Shown here in pieces: positions 12,756-21,464 of a stretch of DNA of 64,000 nucleotides (the stretch's first letter is position 1; every line of letters begins with the position of its first letter). The stretch lies in NCBI RefSeq assembly GCF_001886715.1, contig NZ_CP018082.1, forward strand, positions 2,232,001 to 2,296,000. Reading direction: 5' to 3'. This DNA comes from Nocardia mangyaensis. Lineage in GTDB: Bacteria; Actinomycetota; Actinomycetes; Mycobacteriales; Mycobacteriaceae. The notes under the pieces were generated by a model that saw only the letters and a list, made by a program, of their open reading frames with translations, searched no databases and was not told the origin of the DNA. The position numbers were made by a program, and so were the translations under genes.

Positions 12756-13255
12756 GCGCGCCGGACAAGAGCGCGCCCGCCATCGCCCGCACCCGCGCAG
12801 GCCGTCAGTCCCGGATCGTGGAGTTGCTGTCGGCGCACTCGGTCCGCAGTCAGACCGAGCTCGCCGCGCTCCTTTCGGCCGAGGGCATCGAGACCACCCA
12901 GGCCACCCTCTCGCGTGACCTCGACGAACTCGGCGCGGTGAAGTTGCGCGCCGCCGACGGTGGCGCGGGCGTCTACATCGTCCCCGAGGACGGCAGCCCC
13001 GTCCGCGGCGTCACCGGCGGCACCGGCCGCCTCTCCAAACTCCTCGGCGACCTGCTCGTCTCCACCGACGCCAGCGGCAACCTCGCGGTTCTGCGCACCC
13101 CACCCGGCGCTGCCCACTTCCTGGCCAGCGCCCTCGACCGTGCCGCCCTGCCCTACATCGTCGGCACCATCGCCGGCGATGACACCATCGCCGTCATCGC
13201 CCGCGAACCCCTCACCGGCGCCGAACTGGCGGCCAAGATCGAGGGCCTCGCCTGA
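12752..13255 (+). CDS. argR: Arginine repressor
   Basis: Arginine-dependent hexameric repressor of 167 residues. The N-terminal winged helix contains [20 protein letters not shown] and [16 protein letters not shown]. The C-terminal arginine-binding core keeps the [14 protein letters not shown] motif with its paired aspartates. It probably binds the near-identical operators at 7273-7304 (argC) and 26228-26259 (argG), and so controls its own operon. In many relatives argG and argH follow directly; here they lie 13 kb away. Confidence 0.95.
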   Translation: MSAPDKSAPAIARTRAGRQSRIVELLSAHSVRSQTELAALLSAEGIETTQATLSRDLDELGAVKLRAADGGAGVYIVPEDGSPVRGVTGGTGRLSKLLGDLLVSTDASGNLAVLRTPPGAAHFLASALDRAALPYIVGTIAGDDTIAVIAREPLTGAELAAKIEGLA

Positions 13256-13263
13256 GGTCTCGC

Positions 13264-13291
13264 GGCCTGCCAGGAATGGATCTGGCAGGCC
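13264..13291 (+). terminator. Terminator of the argCJBDFR operon
   Basis: GGCCTGCCAG (13264-13273) and CTGGCAGGCC (13282-13291) form a perfect 10-bp stem with an 8-base loop, eight bases past the argR stop. Confidence 0.82.
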
Positions 13292-13342
13292 GACGCGATC
13301 CTGGCGGTTCGGCGGGGCTATCCGCGCCCGCGCCGCATGACC

Positions 13343-13361
13343 ATTTGGTAAATTACCGAAT
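13343..13361. promoter_or_regulatory. Palindromic operator upstream of the TetR gene
   Basis: GGTAAATTACC (13347-13357) is a symmetric sequence flanked by further imperfect symmetry. A related core (GGTAATTT-C on the other strand) lies at 15099-15114, upstream of the convergent neighbour gene. This suggests that one regulator, probably the TetR protein at 13404, controls both. Confidence 0.5.
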
Positions 13362-13403
13362 CGAGACTATTCGTCAATTGTTGGTCGAGGAACGGATGAT
13401 GCG

Positions 13404-14015
13404 GTGAGCACTGCCGGGACCAAAGGGGTGCCGCGCGCGGAGCGGGAGCGCCAGATCCTCGATGTGGCGGGTGAGCACATCGGGCATGTGGGGTACGCGG
13501 GGCTGTCGGTGGGGCGGGTGGCCGAGCTGGCCGGGGTGTCGAAACCGCTGGTGTACAACTACTTCCGGACCAAGGATGGGTTGTATGTGGCGTGTGTCGA
13601 GCGGGCCGCCGAGGCGGTGTGCGGGGCCATCGAGCCGGTGCTCGACGGTCCGCCCGACATGCAGATGGCCGAGCGCACGCTGGCGGCGATCTTCGGTGCG
13701 CTCGCCGACCGGCCGTATCACTGGAACATCCTGTCCGACACCTCGCATCCGGCCGATGGGGTGGCCGCCGAGGCCGCCCGTGCCGCGCGTAAGCGGATCG
13801 CCGGGCAGGCCGCGCGGGGCGCGAGCACGGTGCTCGGTGCGCGCGGTGTCACCGATCCGGTGGATCTGTCCGCGCTGACCGAGGTGTGGATGGGCATCGT
13901 GTCGGCGCTGGTCGCCTGGTGGGCGCGCCATCCGGAGGAGACCGCCGAGGCGATGGTCGCGCGCAGCGGCCGGCTGATGTCGGCGCTGTTCGGCAAAGTG
14001 TCCGCCGCCGAGTGA
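13404..14015 (+). CDS. TetR/AcrR-family regulator
   Basis: Repressor of 203 residues with a clear N-terminal HTH (AGLSVGRVAELAGVSKPLVYNYFRTKDGLY, about 31-60). The C-terminal domain is helical and of unknown ligand. GTG 13404 follows GAGGAACGG. It is tail-to-tail with the 14022-15038 gene, only 6 bp apart, and both have related palindromes at their 5' ends, so it probably regulates that gene and itself. Confidence 0.88.
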   Translation: MSTAGTKGVPRAERERQILDVAGEHIGHVGYAGLSVGRVAELAGVSKPLVYNYFRTKDGLYVACVERAAEAVCGAIEPVLDGPPDMQMAERTLAAIFGALADRPYHWNILSDTSHPADGVAAEAARAARKRIAGQAARGASTVLGARGVTDPVDLSALTEVWMGIVSALVAWWARHPEETAEAMVARSGRLMSALFGKVSAAE

Positions 14016-14021
14016 TCGAGG

Positions 14022-15038
14022 TCAGCGGGTGCCGACGTATTCGACGTACCCGGTGCCGGTGATCGGCCGCCCGCGAAACGATCCGGTGTAGCGGTAGCTG
14101 CCCACATATCCGCCGGCCATGCCGTAGACGTAGTCGTCGTTGACCACGGCATCGATGTGGATCAGCTCGTTGCCGTCGTTGTCGTCGACGGCCCAGGAGA
14201 ATTCGGTGCCCAGACGCATCTCGCGACCGTTGGGGGTCCGTCGAGCCGAGGGTTCCAGTCGGGTGACATCGAAACGGAAGCCGTCTTCGAAGACACCGCC
14301 GTGGTCGTGGCGCGACCGCAGGTAGACCGCGCGCTGCACGGGCACCCCCAGCGGTCCGAGCAATTCCACCATCAGCACCTGGGTGTCGGCGTCGAGATTG
14401 ATGATCTGATAGGTGAAGAACGCGAACCGCAGGTCGACCGCGACGGCGCGGGCGTATTCGAGGGTGCTCAGGCCCGCGAGCTCGTAACGGGTGCCCTGGT
14501 GCGCGACGGTGCCCGTGTAGTCGCACAGCAGTGACCAGTGGTCGTAGAGCCCGCCGCGCAGCTTCGCGAAGTGCGCCACCTTGTCGGTGGCACGCACCTC
14601 GAGATCGACCGTGAACTCCGGATTCCGATAGGTGACGGCGTAATTCGGATAGCTGCCCTCGAACCGGAACTCGTCGCCGAAGCGCAGCGCGCTGCCGTCC
14701 TCGGCGAGTTCGAGCTGGCGCGAGACCCGGTAGCCGCGGAACTGGTGCGGGAACTGGACTCCGGCGCCCGCCAGCAGGCAGGCGGTGTCGGCGGCCGAGG
14801 TCTCGATGAGGTGGTCGTTGCGCCAGATCCCGATTTTCGGCTGCCCGATGACGGTGATGAAGTCGAGGAAGTTCAACGGCGCGGGCAGGTCGGGGAACAT
14901 GAGTCCGTAATGGACGGTGCTGTACCGCCCGCGCGGCGGGTGAAACGGCGTCGCGGGGTCGAACGGGGTGCCCGAGAGCGCATGGGTGCCCGAGGCGGCG
15001 CGCTGGACGCCGTGGAGCAGTGAGGTCGTCATCGACAT
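14022..15038 (-). CDS. Uncharacterised beta-rich protein, likely TetR-controlled
   Basis: Protein of 338 residues with no signal peptide or membrane segment. It alternates aromatic and charged residues in the manner of a large beta-barrel (FRGYRVSRQLELAEDG, then YPNYAVTYRNPEFTVDLEV, and GYVGSYRYTGSFRGRPITGT at the end). It recalls lipocalin-like CrtC/AttH or DUF6670-type proteins of actinobacteria, but I cannot assign a function. ATG 15038 is chosen over TTG 15089, because the latter would place the start inside an operator-like repeat. Confidence 0.65.
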   Translation of the reverse strand: MSMTTSLLHGVQRAASGTHALSGTPFDPATPFHPPRGRYSTVHYGLMFPDLPAPLNFLDFITVIGQPKIGIWRNDHLIETSAADTACLLAGAGVQFPHQFRGYRVSRQLELAEDGSALRFGDEFRFEGSYPNYAVTYRNPEFTVDLEVRATDKVAHFAKLRGGLYDHWSLLCDYTGTVAHQGTRYELAGLSTLEYARAVAVDLRFAFFTYQIINLDADTQVLMVELLGPLGVPVQRAVYLRSRHDHGGVFEDGFRFDVTRLEPSARRTPNGREMRLGTEFSWAVDDNDGNELIHIDAVVNDDYVYGMAGGYVGSYRYTGSFRGRPITGTGYVEYVGTR

Positions 15039-15061
15039 GGCGGAACCTACACCTTTCGCTG

Positions 15062-15122
15062 GTGGCACACCGTTGTGCCACGTACTCAATTGACCAATAC
15101 GGAAATTACCATATGGTCAATT
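15062..15122. promoter_or_regulatory. Hairpin plus long inverted repeat upstream of the 15038 start
   Basis: GTGGCACA (15062-15069) pairs with TGTGCCAC (15074-15081). Next to it AATTGACCA (15088-15096) pairs with TGGTCAATT (15114-15122), with an inner ATACGGAAATTACCATAT core related to the TetR operator at 13343-13361. The block is both the 3' flank of the mce operon and the promoter side of the 14022-15038 gene. The outer repeat looks like an operator; the short hairpin may terminate mce transcription. Confidence 0.55.
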
Positions 15123-15139
15123 AATGCGAAACCGTCGGC

Positions 15140-15487
15140 TCAGCGGCCGGCCGGGCCGGTGGCCCGCAGCAGCGTCCACGCGCATGCTCCGACCGCGATC
15201 GCCGCGCAGGTCAACAGGAGCGCGGCGGTCGCGGCATAGGCCGCCCAGGTCGGCAGCACCTGTTCGAGCCCACGGACCAGCGCGGCCAGGGCGAACACCG
15301 CGCCGACGAGCCCGGTGACGGCCGCGATCGTCAACGCGAGCCCGGCCACGACGGCCAGGCGCAGCCGCCCGGCGAACACACTCGCCAGGCGCTCGGCCCG
15401 GCGACGGGCGCGACGCGCGGCGGGCGTGCGCAACGCGTCACGGAGCAGGCCGGAATCAGTGCGGGGAAGGGTGGTTCGATCGGTCAC
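15140..15487 (-). CDS. Small two-helix membrane protein of the mce operon
   Basis: Protein of 115 residues: a basic N-terminus (RTPAARRARRRAERL) followed by two hydrophobic segments (LAVVAGLALTIAAVTGLVGA and AAYAATAALLLTCAAIAVGA). It is the last gene of the leftward yrbE-mce unit, 15 bp after the Mce-associated protein. No family was recognised with certainty; Mce clusters often end in such accessory membrane proteins. Confidence 0.65.
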   Translation of the reverse strand: MTDRTTLPRTDSGLLRDALRTPAARRARRRAERLASVFAGRLRLAVVAGLALTIAAVTGLVGAVFALAALVRGLEQVLPTWAAYAATAALLLTCAAIAVGACAWTLLRATGPAGR

Positions 15488-15502
15488 CGAATGTCCTGTC
15501 GA

Positions 15503-16051
15503 CTAGGAGGCGAGCATGGGGGAGCTGATCTTGCTGACCAGCCAGCGGTCGGCGTCCTTGCGCAGCGACAACGACACCGAGAGCTGGCCGGGCGCCGGTT
15601 CGCCCCCGGTGCCGAGACTGGTGATGGTCTGGTTGATGACGGCGACGGCCTCGGCGGTCGTCTCGTCGGCGGATTCGATGGCGCACCAGACGGTGCCCAC
15701 GGTGGAGACCACCTGTCCCTGGGTGAGCACCTCGCGCAGATCCCCGCTGGTGGCGTCGAATTCGGTCTTCCAGTCATCGGTGGCACCGGCGAGGACGGCG
15801 GCGAAATAGGTGTCGAGATCGGTGGCGTCGTACCGGGCCAGGACCGGGGCATAGGCGCAGGCGGCCTGATGGGCGGCGGCGCGGGCCTGCTCGCGGGCGC
15901 GCAGGTCGTGGTTGTCCACGGCGAACCAGGTCGCGGTGGCGACGGCGGCGAGGGTGATCGCGGCACCGAGCGCGATCGCGGTGCGGCCGAACGAGAGTCG
16001 GCGATCCGGTGCGGGCGCGGTCTCGTCGGTGGGCTCGGGCTCGGTGGTCAT
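15503..16051 (-). CDS. Mce-associated membrane protein
   Basis: Protein of 182 residues: an acidic, proline-rich cytoplasmic N-terminus, one membrane anchor (TAIALGAAITLAAVATATWF, about 27-46) and an extracytoplasmic NTF2-like domain (YDATDLDTYFAAVLAGATDD). This is the layout of Mce-associated (Mam/Mas) proteins such as Rv0177/Rv0178, which stabilise Mce transporters. ATG 16051 follows GAGGACC; the frame continues upstream but the added residues are not protein-like. It follows mceF by 19 bp. Confidence 0.85.
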   Translation of the reverse strand: MTTEPEPTDETAPAPDRRLSFGRTAIALGAAITLAAVATATWFAVDNHDLRAREQARAAAHQAACAYAPVLARYDATDLDTYFAAVLAGATDDWKTEFDATSGDLREVLTQGQVVSTVGTVWCAIESADETTAEAVAVINQTITSLGTGGEPAPGQLSVSLSLRKDADRWLVSKISSPMLAS

Positions 16052-16070
16052 CGTCAGGTCCTCACGGAAT

Positions 16071-17267
16071 CTATTCGGCGGGCAGGGGAATCGAGAGTTC
16101 GTCGCCGGTGACACCTGGCGGCGGACCCGATCCGTTGTCAGGTCCCGCCGGGCGCGGCGCGTTCGCCGAACCACGGATCTGGAGTTCGGGATGGCTGGTG
16201 ACGCAGTAGTTGTAGAGACGGCTGCGTCCGTCGGAGACCTCGGCGGGGGAGACCGGAATGGTCTCGTACTCGCAGGTGGGTCGCGGCCACGCCTCGGCCA
16301 TGGTGTGGAAAGCGTTGCCGTGGGCCGGAACTCCGATCGCCACCACGCCGGTTCGGAGGGCGGGGAACAGTGCCGTCATCGCGGGTGTGCGCAGCCGAGC
16401 GGCGCGGGTGATGGCGACGAAATTGGTGACCAGATCGGTCAGCGGATCGGTGGTCTCGGTGAGGACCCCGCCCAGCGTGGCGAGCCGGCCCGGACCCAGT
16501 TCGAGCAGTTCGCGCACCTCCTGGTCGGCGGCGGTCATCTGGTCGAACAGCGTGCCCGAACCACGCACGAGGGTGGCGAGGTCGGGTTGGGCGTGGCTGG
16601 TCGTCTCGGCGATGACCCGCAGATTGCGCAGGAGCTCGCTGGTCTGCGGGAGCAGCCCGGTCAGCCCGGCCATCGCCTGACTGAGCCCGCTGATCACCGA
16701 CCGCAGCACATCGGGCCCGCCACCCAGGGCGCGATCGAGTTCGTCGACGATCACCGTGAGCCGCTCCGGATTCATCCCGGCGACCAGCGCGCCGGTGTTC
16801 GACAGGAACGAGTCGATGGTGACCGGGGTGCTCACCTGATCCGCCGACACCACCGCGCCGTCGACGAGATAGGGCCCGTCACCGGTTTCGGGCCGGAAGT
16901 CCAGATATTGTTCACCCGCTGCCGACAGCCGCCCCACCGCCACCAGCGAGGCGACCGGAATCCTGGCCGCACTGTCGATTTCGGCCTCGGCGCGAATACC
17001 CTCGTCGTCGAGACCGAGGGAGCGCACCGTACCCACACGCACGCCGCGCACGGTGACATTGCTGTGCGGCAGCAGTCCGCCGGAGCTGTCCAGCCGTACC
17101 TGCACGGTGTAGGTCGTGCTCAGCGGCCGCACCCCGACGACATCGACGGCGATGTATCCGGAGCCGACCAGCAGCAGTCCGACCATCCCGACCATGGCGA
17201 ACACGGTGCGGAACCGATGCGCCCAGCGGGCGAGGCGGACGACGATCCCAGCCAGACGATCGATCAT
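16071..17267 (-). CDS. Mce-family protein, MceF position
   Basis: Sixth Mce subunit, 398 residues. An N-terminal membrane anchor (MVGMVGLLLVGSGYIAVDVV) is followed by the MCE domain (TTYTVQVRLDSSGGLLPHSN to about residue 120), then a long helical region that forms the lipid-carrying tube in the hexameric Mce needle. The tail is proline-rich. The start overlaps the mceE stop by 4 bp. Like its five sisters it probably serves lipid or sterol import across the mycolate envelope. Confidence 0.9.
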   Translation of the reverse strand: MIDRLAGIVVRLARWAHRFRTVFAMVGMVGLLLVGSGYIAVDVVGVRPLSTTYTVQVRLDSSGGLLPHSNVTVRGVRVGTVRSLGLDDEGIRAEAEIDSAARIPVASLVAVGRLSAAGEQYLDFRPETGDGPYLVDGAVVSADQVSTPVTIDSFLSNTGALVAGMNPERLTVIVDELDRALGGGPDVLRSVISGLSQAMAGLTGLLPQTSELLRNLRVIAETTSHAQPDLATLVRGSGTLFDQMTAADQEVRELLELGPGRLATLGGVLTETTDPLTDLVTNFVAITRAARLRTPAMTALFPALRTGVVAIGVPAHGNAFHTMAEAWPRPTCEYETIPVSPAEVSDGRSRLYNYCVTSHPELQIRGSANAPRPAGPDNGSGPPPGVTGDELSIPLPAE

Positions 17268-18343
17268 CGCGGACCTCCCTGCAACCGCCCGAGCACCCGG
17301 GCGAGCACCTGCGCCAGACTGCCCACGAAGGCCGTCGCGTCAGTGCCATCGGGCATCCGGCTACCGGCCGGATCGGTGAGTGCGCCGATATCGAGGTAGG
17401 AGATCGTCGCCGCGACCGCCAGGCTCGACCCCCGCGTGCTGGCCTGCACGGCGGGGGAGAGCGCGTTGAACGTGTCGAGTGTGCCCGCGAGATCGTCGCC
17501 CATCTGGGTGAACCCCGTCATCAGGGCCTGCACGCTGTCGAACAGGCTGAGGAATTCCGGGCCGGTGGTGGAGGTGAAATCACCCAGCGCGGCGGTCACT
17601 GTGGCGACCTGCGTGGTGAGATCGGTGATGGCGCGGTTGTTCTCCGCGATCACCGAGATCAACTCGGGGAAGGTGTCGGCGACCTGCCCCAGTTCTGCCT
17701 TGCGGGCACGCAGCGTCGAGGTGAGTCCGTCGAGGCCGTGCAGCACCGAATCGATCTGGTCGGTGCGCTGATTCAGCGCGCTCAGCACGGCGGTCAGTTC
17801 GGTCAGCAGATGCGACAGCTGCGGTCCGCGACCACCGACGATCGCGTTCAATTCCGAGGTGATGCGGGCGACCTGGTTCATCGCACCGCCGTCGAGCAGC
17901 ATCGACATCGCCATCATCAACTCCTCCACCGAGGCGCCGGCCGAGGTGTGTTCGCGGTCGATGATGTCGCCGTCGGACAGCAGCGGCGTGCCCGGCCGAT
18001 GCTCGGGCAGGGTGACCGCGACGTGGATGTCGCCCAGCGGGGTGGCCTGGCGCAGTTCGGCACGGGTGCCGCGCGGCAGCGCGATGTCGCGGCGCACCTC
18101 GAGTTCGACCTCGGCCAGGAAATCCGTGGTGTCGATGCCGGTCACCACGCCGATGTCGGTGCCGCCGATCTTGACCCTGGCCCGTTCCGGCAGATTGAGC
18201 GCGTTGTCGAACACCGCGTGCAGGCGATAGGACGGCCCGTCGACGCCCGGGCGCGGCAGTGGCACGTTGTCGACGGTCACCGCGCAGGAGGCCACGCCGA
18301 ACACGGTGACCACCGACAGGACCAGGCGGGCGGCGCGGCTCAT
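17264..18343 (-). CDS. Mce-family lipoprotein, MceE position
   Basis: Fifth Mce subunit, 359 residues, corresponding to the LprK-type lipoprotein. The signal peptide ends in a lipobox (VFGVASC, Cys near residue 20). The MCE domain follows (YRLHAVFDNALNLPERARVK) and then a helical domain. ATG 18343 overlaps the mceD stop (18340-18342); longer frames have no support. It anchors the complex to the membrane by its lipid. Confidence 0.9.
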   Translation of the reverse strand: MSRAARLVLSVVTVFGVASCAVTVDNVPLPRPGVDGPSYRLHAVFDNALNLPERARVKIGGTDIGVVTGIDTTDFLAEVELEVRRDIALPRGTRAELRQATPLGDIHVAVTLPEHRPGTPLLSDGDIIDREHTSAGASVEELMMAMSMLLDGGAMNQVARITSELNAIVGGRGPQLSHLLTELTAVLSALNQRTDQIDSVLHGLDGLTSTLRARKAELGQVADTFPELISVIAENNRAITDLTTQVATVTAALGDFTSTTGPEFLSLFDSVQALMTGFTQMGDDLAGTLDTFNALSPAVQASTRGSSLAVAATISYLDIGALTDPAGSRMPDGTDATAFVGSLAQVLARVLGRLQGGPR

Positions 18344-19416
18344 GCGGTGAGTCCCAGCAGCGCGGCGGTCAGCCCGAAGTCGGGGCCGAAATCCATCAGC
18401 TTGCCGGTGCGGCACCCGTCGGCCCGCAGCGCGACGCGTTCGCACAGCAGCGACAGGATCTCGTTGTCCAGCAACGACTTGTCGGTGAGCAGATGCAGGC
18501 GCAGCGCCTGATGCTCGGGGCTGACCGAGCGGGTGAGGTTCTCGAACAGCAGCGGCGCGACATCGACGATCTCGGTGAGCCCGCGGGCGTTGTCCCGCAT
18601 CTGCCCGGTGATACCGACCAGCCGCCGCACCGCGTCGGTGAGCGGCGCCCGGTTCTCGTCGAGGACGGTCGAGGTGTTGGCGATGAAGTCGTTCACCTGC
18701 GCCAGCACCGCGGCCAGCCCGGGTGCCTGTTCGGCGAGCAGGGTGACCAGTTCGGTGAGCCGGGCGCTGAAATCGCGCACGGTCTGGTCATTGCCGGCGA
18801 CCACGGCGGTGAGTTCGTTCAGCTCGATCACCGTGTTGGTGATCTGGTCGCGATTGGCCAGGGTCACCTCGAAGGCACCGGCGAGCGCGTCGAGGGTCTC
18901 GCGGATCCGGTCGCCGTTGCCGTCGAGCATCGGAAACAACACCCGGCTGGCCATCGGACCATCGGTGTCGTCGCCTTTCAGCGCCGCGCCGAGCTGCTCG
19001 AAATTGCGCAGGATCCGGTCGAGTTCGACCGGCGTCCTGGTGCGGGCCAGGGGAATGTGCGTGCCGTCGGTCAGGGTCGGGCCCTCGCCGGTGTAGGCCG
19101 GGGTGAGTTCGACGTGCCGGTTGGTGATGAGCTGGGGTGAGACGAGCGCGGCCATGGCGTCGGCGGGCAGTTCGGTGCCGCCCTCGATCGTCATCCGCAC
19201 CTCCACGAACGAGCCACGTTGCTCGATCGCGTCGACCCGGCCCACCGGCACACCGAGCACCGACACCTCGTTGCCGACGAAAAGACCGGCGGCACTGTCG
19301 AAATCCGCGCTGATCCGCAGCGAATCCGGGCGCAACGACAGCGGGACCGACGAGCAGCCAGCGCCGATCACCGCCAGGATCACCAGGGCGAGGACCTGAA
19401 AAGTTCTGCGCATCAT
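18340..19416 (-). CDS. Mce-family protein, MceD position, with lipobox
   Basis: Fourth Mce subunit, 358 residues. The N-terminus RRTFQVLALVILAVIGAGCSSV looks like a lipoprotein signal with Cys near residue 20, whereas MceD proteins usually have only a membrane anchor. The MCE domain is at about 30-130 (RISADFDSAAGLFVGNEVSV). ATG 19416 overlaps the mceC stop; ATG 19422 and 19413 are also possible. The tail is short and ends in TAALLGLTA. Confidence 0.9.
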   Translation of the reverse strand: MMRRTFQVLALVILAVIGAGCSSVPLSLRPDSLRISADFDSAAGLFVGNEVSVLGVPVGRVDAIEQRGSFVEVRMTIEGGTELPADAMAALVSPQLITNRHVELTPAYTGEGPTLTDGTHIPLARTRTPVELDRILRNFEQLGAALKGDDTDGPMASRVLFPMLDGNGDRIRETLDALAGAFEVTLANRDQITNTVIELNELTAVVAGNDQTVRDFSARLTELVTLLAEQAPGLAAVLAQVNDFIANTSTVLDENRAPLTDAVRRLVGITGQMRDNARGLTEIVDVAPLLFENLTRSVSPEHQALRLHLLTDKSLLDNEILSLLCERVALRADGCRTGKLMDFGPDFGLTAALLGLTA

Positions 19417-20444
19417 CGGCATCCCGCGATCGCGTGCGCCAGGCACAACCAGTTGTCCGGGAACAACCACGGCATGTAGACCTCCCCGTACGGCCCCTGT
19501 CCGAAGCCGTTGTTGAACTGGCGCACCGTCACCGGCATCACCTGATACAGCGCGTCGAGATTGTCCCGGTTCTTCTCCAGGCCCTCGGACATGGTGTTGA
19601 GACTGTGGATGAGCGGACCGAGCCTGCCGCCGTTGTCGACGCCCATGTCCCGCAGGATCTTCGAGGCCGCGGCCACATTGTCGAGCAGTTCACGCAGCAG
19701 TTCGCGGCGCTTGGCCACCGCGTCGCCGATGGCCTGTCCCCTGGTCAGCAGCAACAGCACGCTGTTCTGGTTGTCGGCGATCAGGCTCGAGACCTGGTCC
19801 ATGCTGCCGAGCAACTGGTCCACCTCGTCGCGGCGGGTGGCGATGACCCGGGCCAGCACGCCGACGCTGTCGAGCGCCTGGGCGGTGAGCTGCGGGGAAT
19901 CGCCCATCTGCGCGCTCACCGCGTCCAGGCTCGCGCGCAACGCGTTCGGGTCGAGCCGCTCGAGATGTTCGAAGGAGTTGCGGTACTTCGGATCGTTCAC
20001 CACCTTGGCCAGGTTGTAGGGAACGCTGGTGGCTGCCAACGGGATCCGTTCGCCATCGAGATCGGTGCCGGTCCCGGGATCGAGTTCGATGTGCATCTTG
20101 CCGAGAATGGTCGACATCTTGATCGCGGCCTTCGCGTCCCGGCCGAGCTCGACCTCGGTGTCCACGCTCATCGCCACCACCACCCGATCACGTTCCAGCC
20201 GCACCGATTTCACGGTGCCGACTTCGATTCCGGCGATGTCGACACTGTTGCCCGCGCGCAGCCCGGCGGCCTGGGCGAATTCGGCGTGCACGGTGGCCGT
20301 GCCGAGATCGGCGCGCGAGAGCACCCCGGAGCCGAGGACCAGTGCGACCACCGCCGCACCGGCGGCGAGTCCGAGCCACAGGTTCCGGTTCGCGGTCGAC
20401 CCGCCTGCCGCGGCGACCCCGCGGCCGATCAGGTCCCTGATCAT
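19413..20444 (-). CDS. Mce-family protein, MceC position
   Basis: Third Mce subunit, 343 residues. The anchor is LWLGLAAGAAVVALVLGSGV, followed by the MCE domain (TVHAEFAQAAGLRAGNSVDI). The helical part ends in a Cys-containing tail (FPDNWLCLAHAIAGCR) typical of MceC/MceB ends. ATG 20444 overlaps the mceB stop (20441-20443). Confidence 0.9.
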   Translation of the reverse strand: MIRDLIGRGVAAAGGSTANRNLWLGLAAGAAVVALVLGSGVLSRADLGTATVHAEFAQAAGLRAGNSVDIAGIEVGTVKSVRLERDRVVVAMSVDTEVELGRDAKAAIKMSTILGKMHIELDPGTGTDLDGERIPLAATSVPYNLAKVVNDPKYRNSFEHLERLDPNALRASLDAVSAQMGDSPQLTAQALDSVGVLARVIATRRDEVDQLLGSMDQVSSLIADNQNSVLLLLTRGQAIGDAVAKRRELLRELLDNVAAASKILRDMGVDNGGRLGPLIHSLNTMSEGLEKNRDNLDALYQVMPVTVRQFNNGFGQGPYGEVYMPWLFPDNWLCLAHAIAGCR

Positions 20445-21463
20445 CGGCACACCTCCGAGTGCGAGTCGCCGCCGATCTGCGAGAACAGACCGGGTGGGAG
20501 CGCCACACCCCACAGCGAGACGTCCAGGCTGCAGACGTAGGCGTTGACATAGGTTCCGTTGCCGCTGATCCGGGCCAGGCCGGCCAGCACCAGCGGGAGT
20601 TCGACGGCCGAACGATCCAACCGCGATCCGTTGGCCAGCAGCAGTTCCACCCCGGTGCCGGCCTGTTCCTGCGCCCGCGCCATTCCGGGCGCCACCTGCT
20701 CGATCAGCGCGGTGAGTTTCGTCGTCGACACGGCGATCCCGGTGACCGCGTCGCCCAGCTGCGTGCCCTGTTCGTACAGGCCGGCGACCAGGGCACGCGA
20801 CTGCGTGATCAGGGTTTCCAGCTCGCCGCTGCGATGGGCGAGGCTCGCGATCACGTCGCTGAGGTTGCCGATCACCGCGCCGAGGACCTCGTCGCGTTCG
20901 CCGAAGGTGGTCGCCAGCGCGGCGGCCTGGGTGATCAGCGCCGACAGCGAGACGCCGTCGCCCTGCAGTGCTTGGACGAGCGTCTCGGACAGCGAGTTCA
21001 CCTCGTCGGGTTGCAGCAGGCCGAACAGGGGTTCGAAACCGGACAGCATGGTCGAGACGTCGAACGAGGACTCGGTGCGCTCCAGGGGAATCGCGCCGTC
21101 GGCGGGCAGCGGCTCACCGGGTGTCTCGCCCGCGTCCAGCGCGACGTACCGCTGACCGATGAGGTTCTGGTAGCGGATGAGCGCCCTGGTCGTGGTGCTC
21201 AGGCGCTGGCGGGACTGCACGGCCAGGCTCACCCTGGCATGGCGACGATCCACCAGCTCGATCGCGTCGACCCGGCCCACGCGCACCCCGGCGATGCGCA
21301 CGTCGTCACCGGTGCGCAGGCCGAGCACATCGGTGAAGGTCGCGCTGTAGCGGTGGGTGTCGCCGGGAACCGCACGCTGCAGGGTCGACCAGATCGTGTA
21401 GGTCGCGATCAGCGAGAGTGTCACGAAGACGGCGAGTCCGAGATAGGTGGTGCGCGTGCGCAT
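20441..21463 (-). CDS. Mce-family protein, MceB position
   Basis: Second Mce subunit, 340 residues. The anchor is TTYLGLAVFVTLSLIATYTI, then an MCE domain (HRYSATFTDVLGLRTGDDVR) and a helical tube region. It ends with two cysteines (VNAYVCSLD and HSEVCR), as in other MceB proteins. It starts one base after the mceA stop codon. Confidence 0.9.
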   Translation of the reverse strand: MRTRTTYLGLAVFVTLSLIATYTIWSTLQRAVPGDTHRYSATFTDVLGLRTGDDVRIAGVRVGRVDAIELVDRRHARVSLAVQSRQRLSTTTRALIRYQNLIGQRYVALDAGETPGEPLPADGAIPLERTESSFDVSTMLSGFEPLFGLLQPDEVNSLSETLVQALQGDGVSLSALITQAAALATTFGERDEVLGAVIGNLSDVIASLAHRSGELETLITQSRALVAGLYEQGTQLGDAVTGIAVSTTKLTALIEQVAPGMARAQEQAGTGVELLLANGSRLDRSAVELPLVLAGLARISGNGTYVNAYVCSLDVSLWGVALPPGLFSQIGGDSHSEVCR

Positions 21464-21464
21464 C

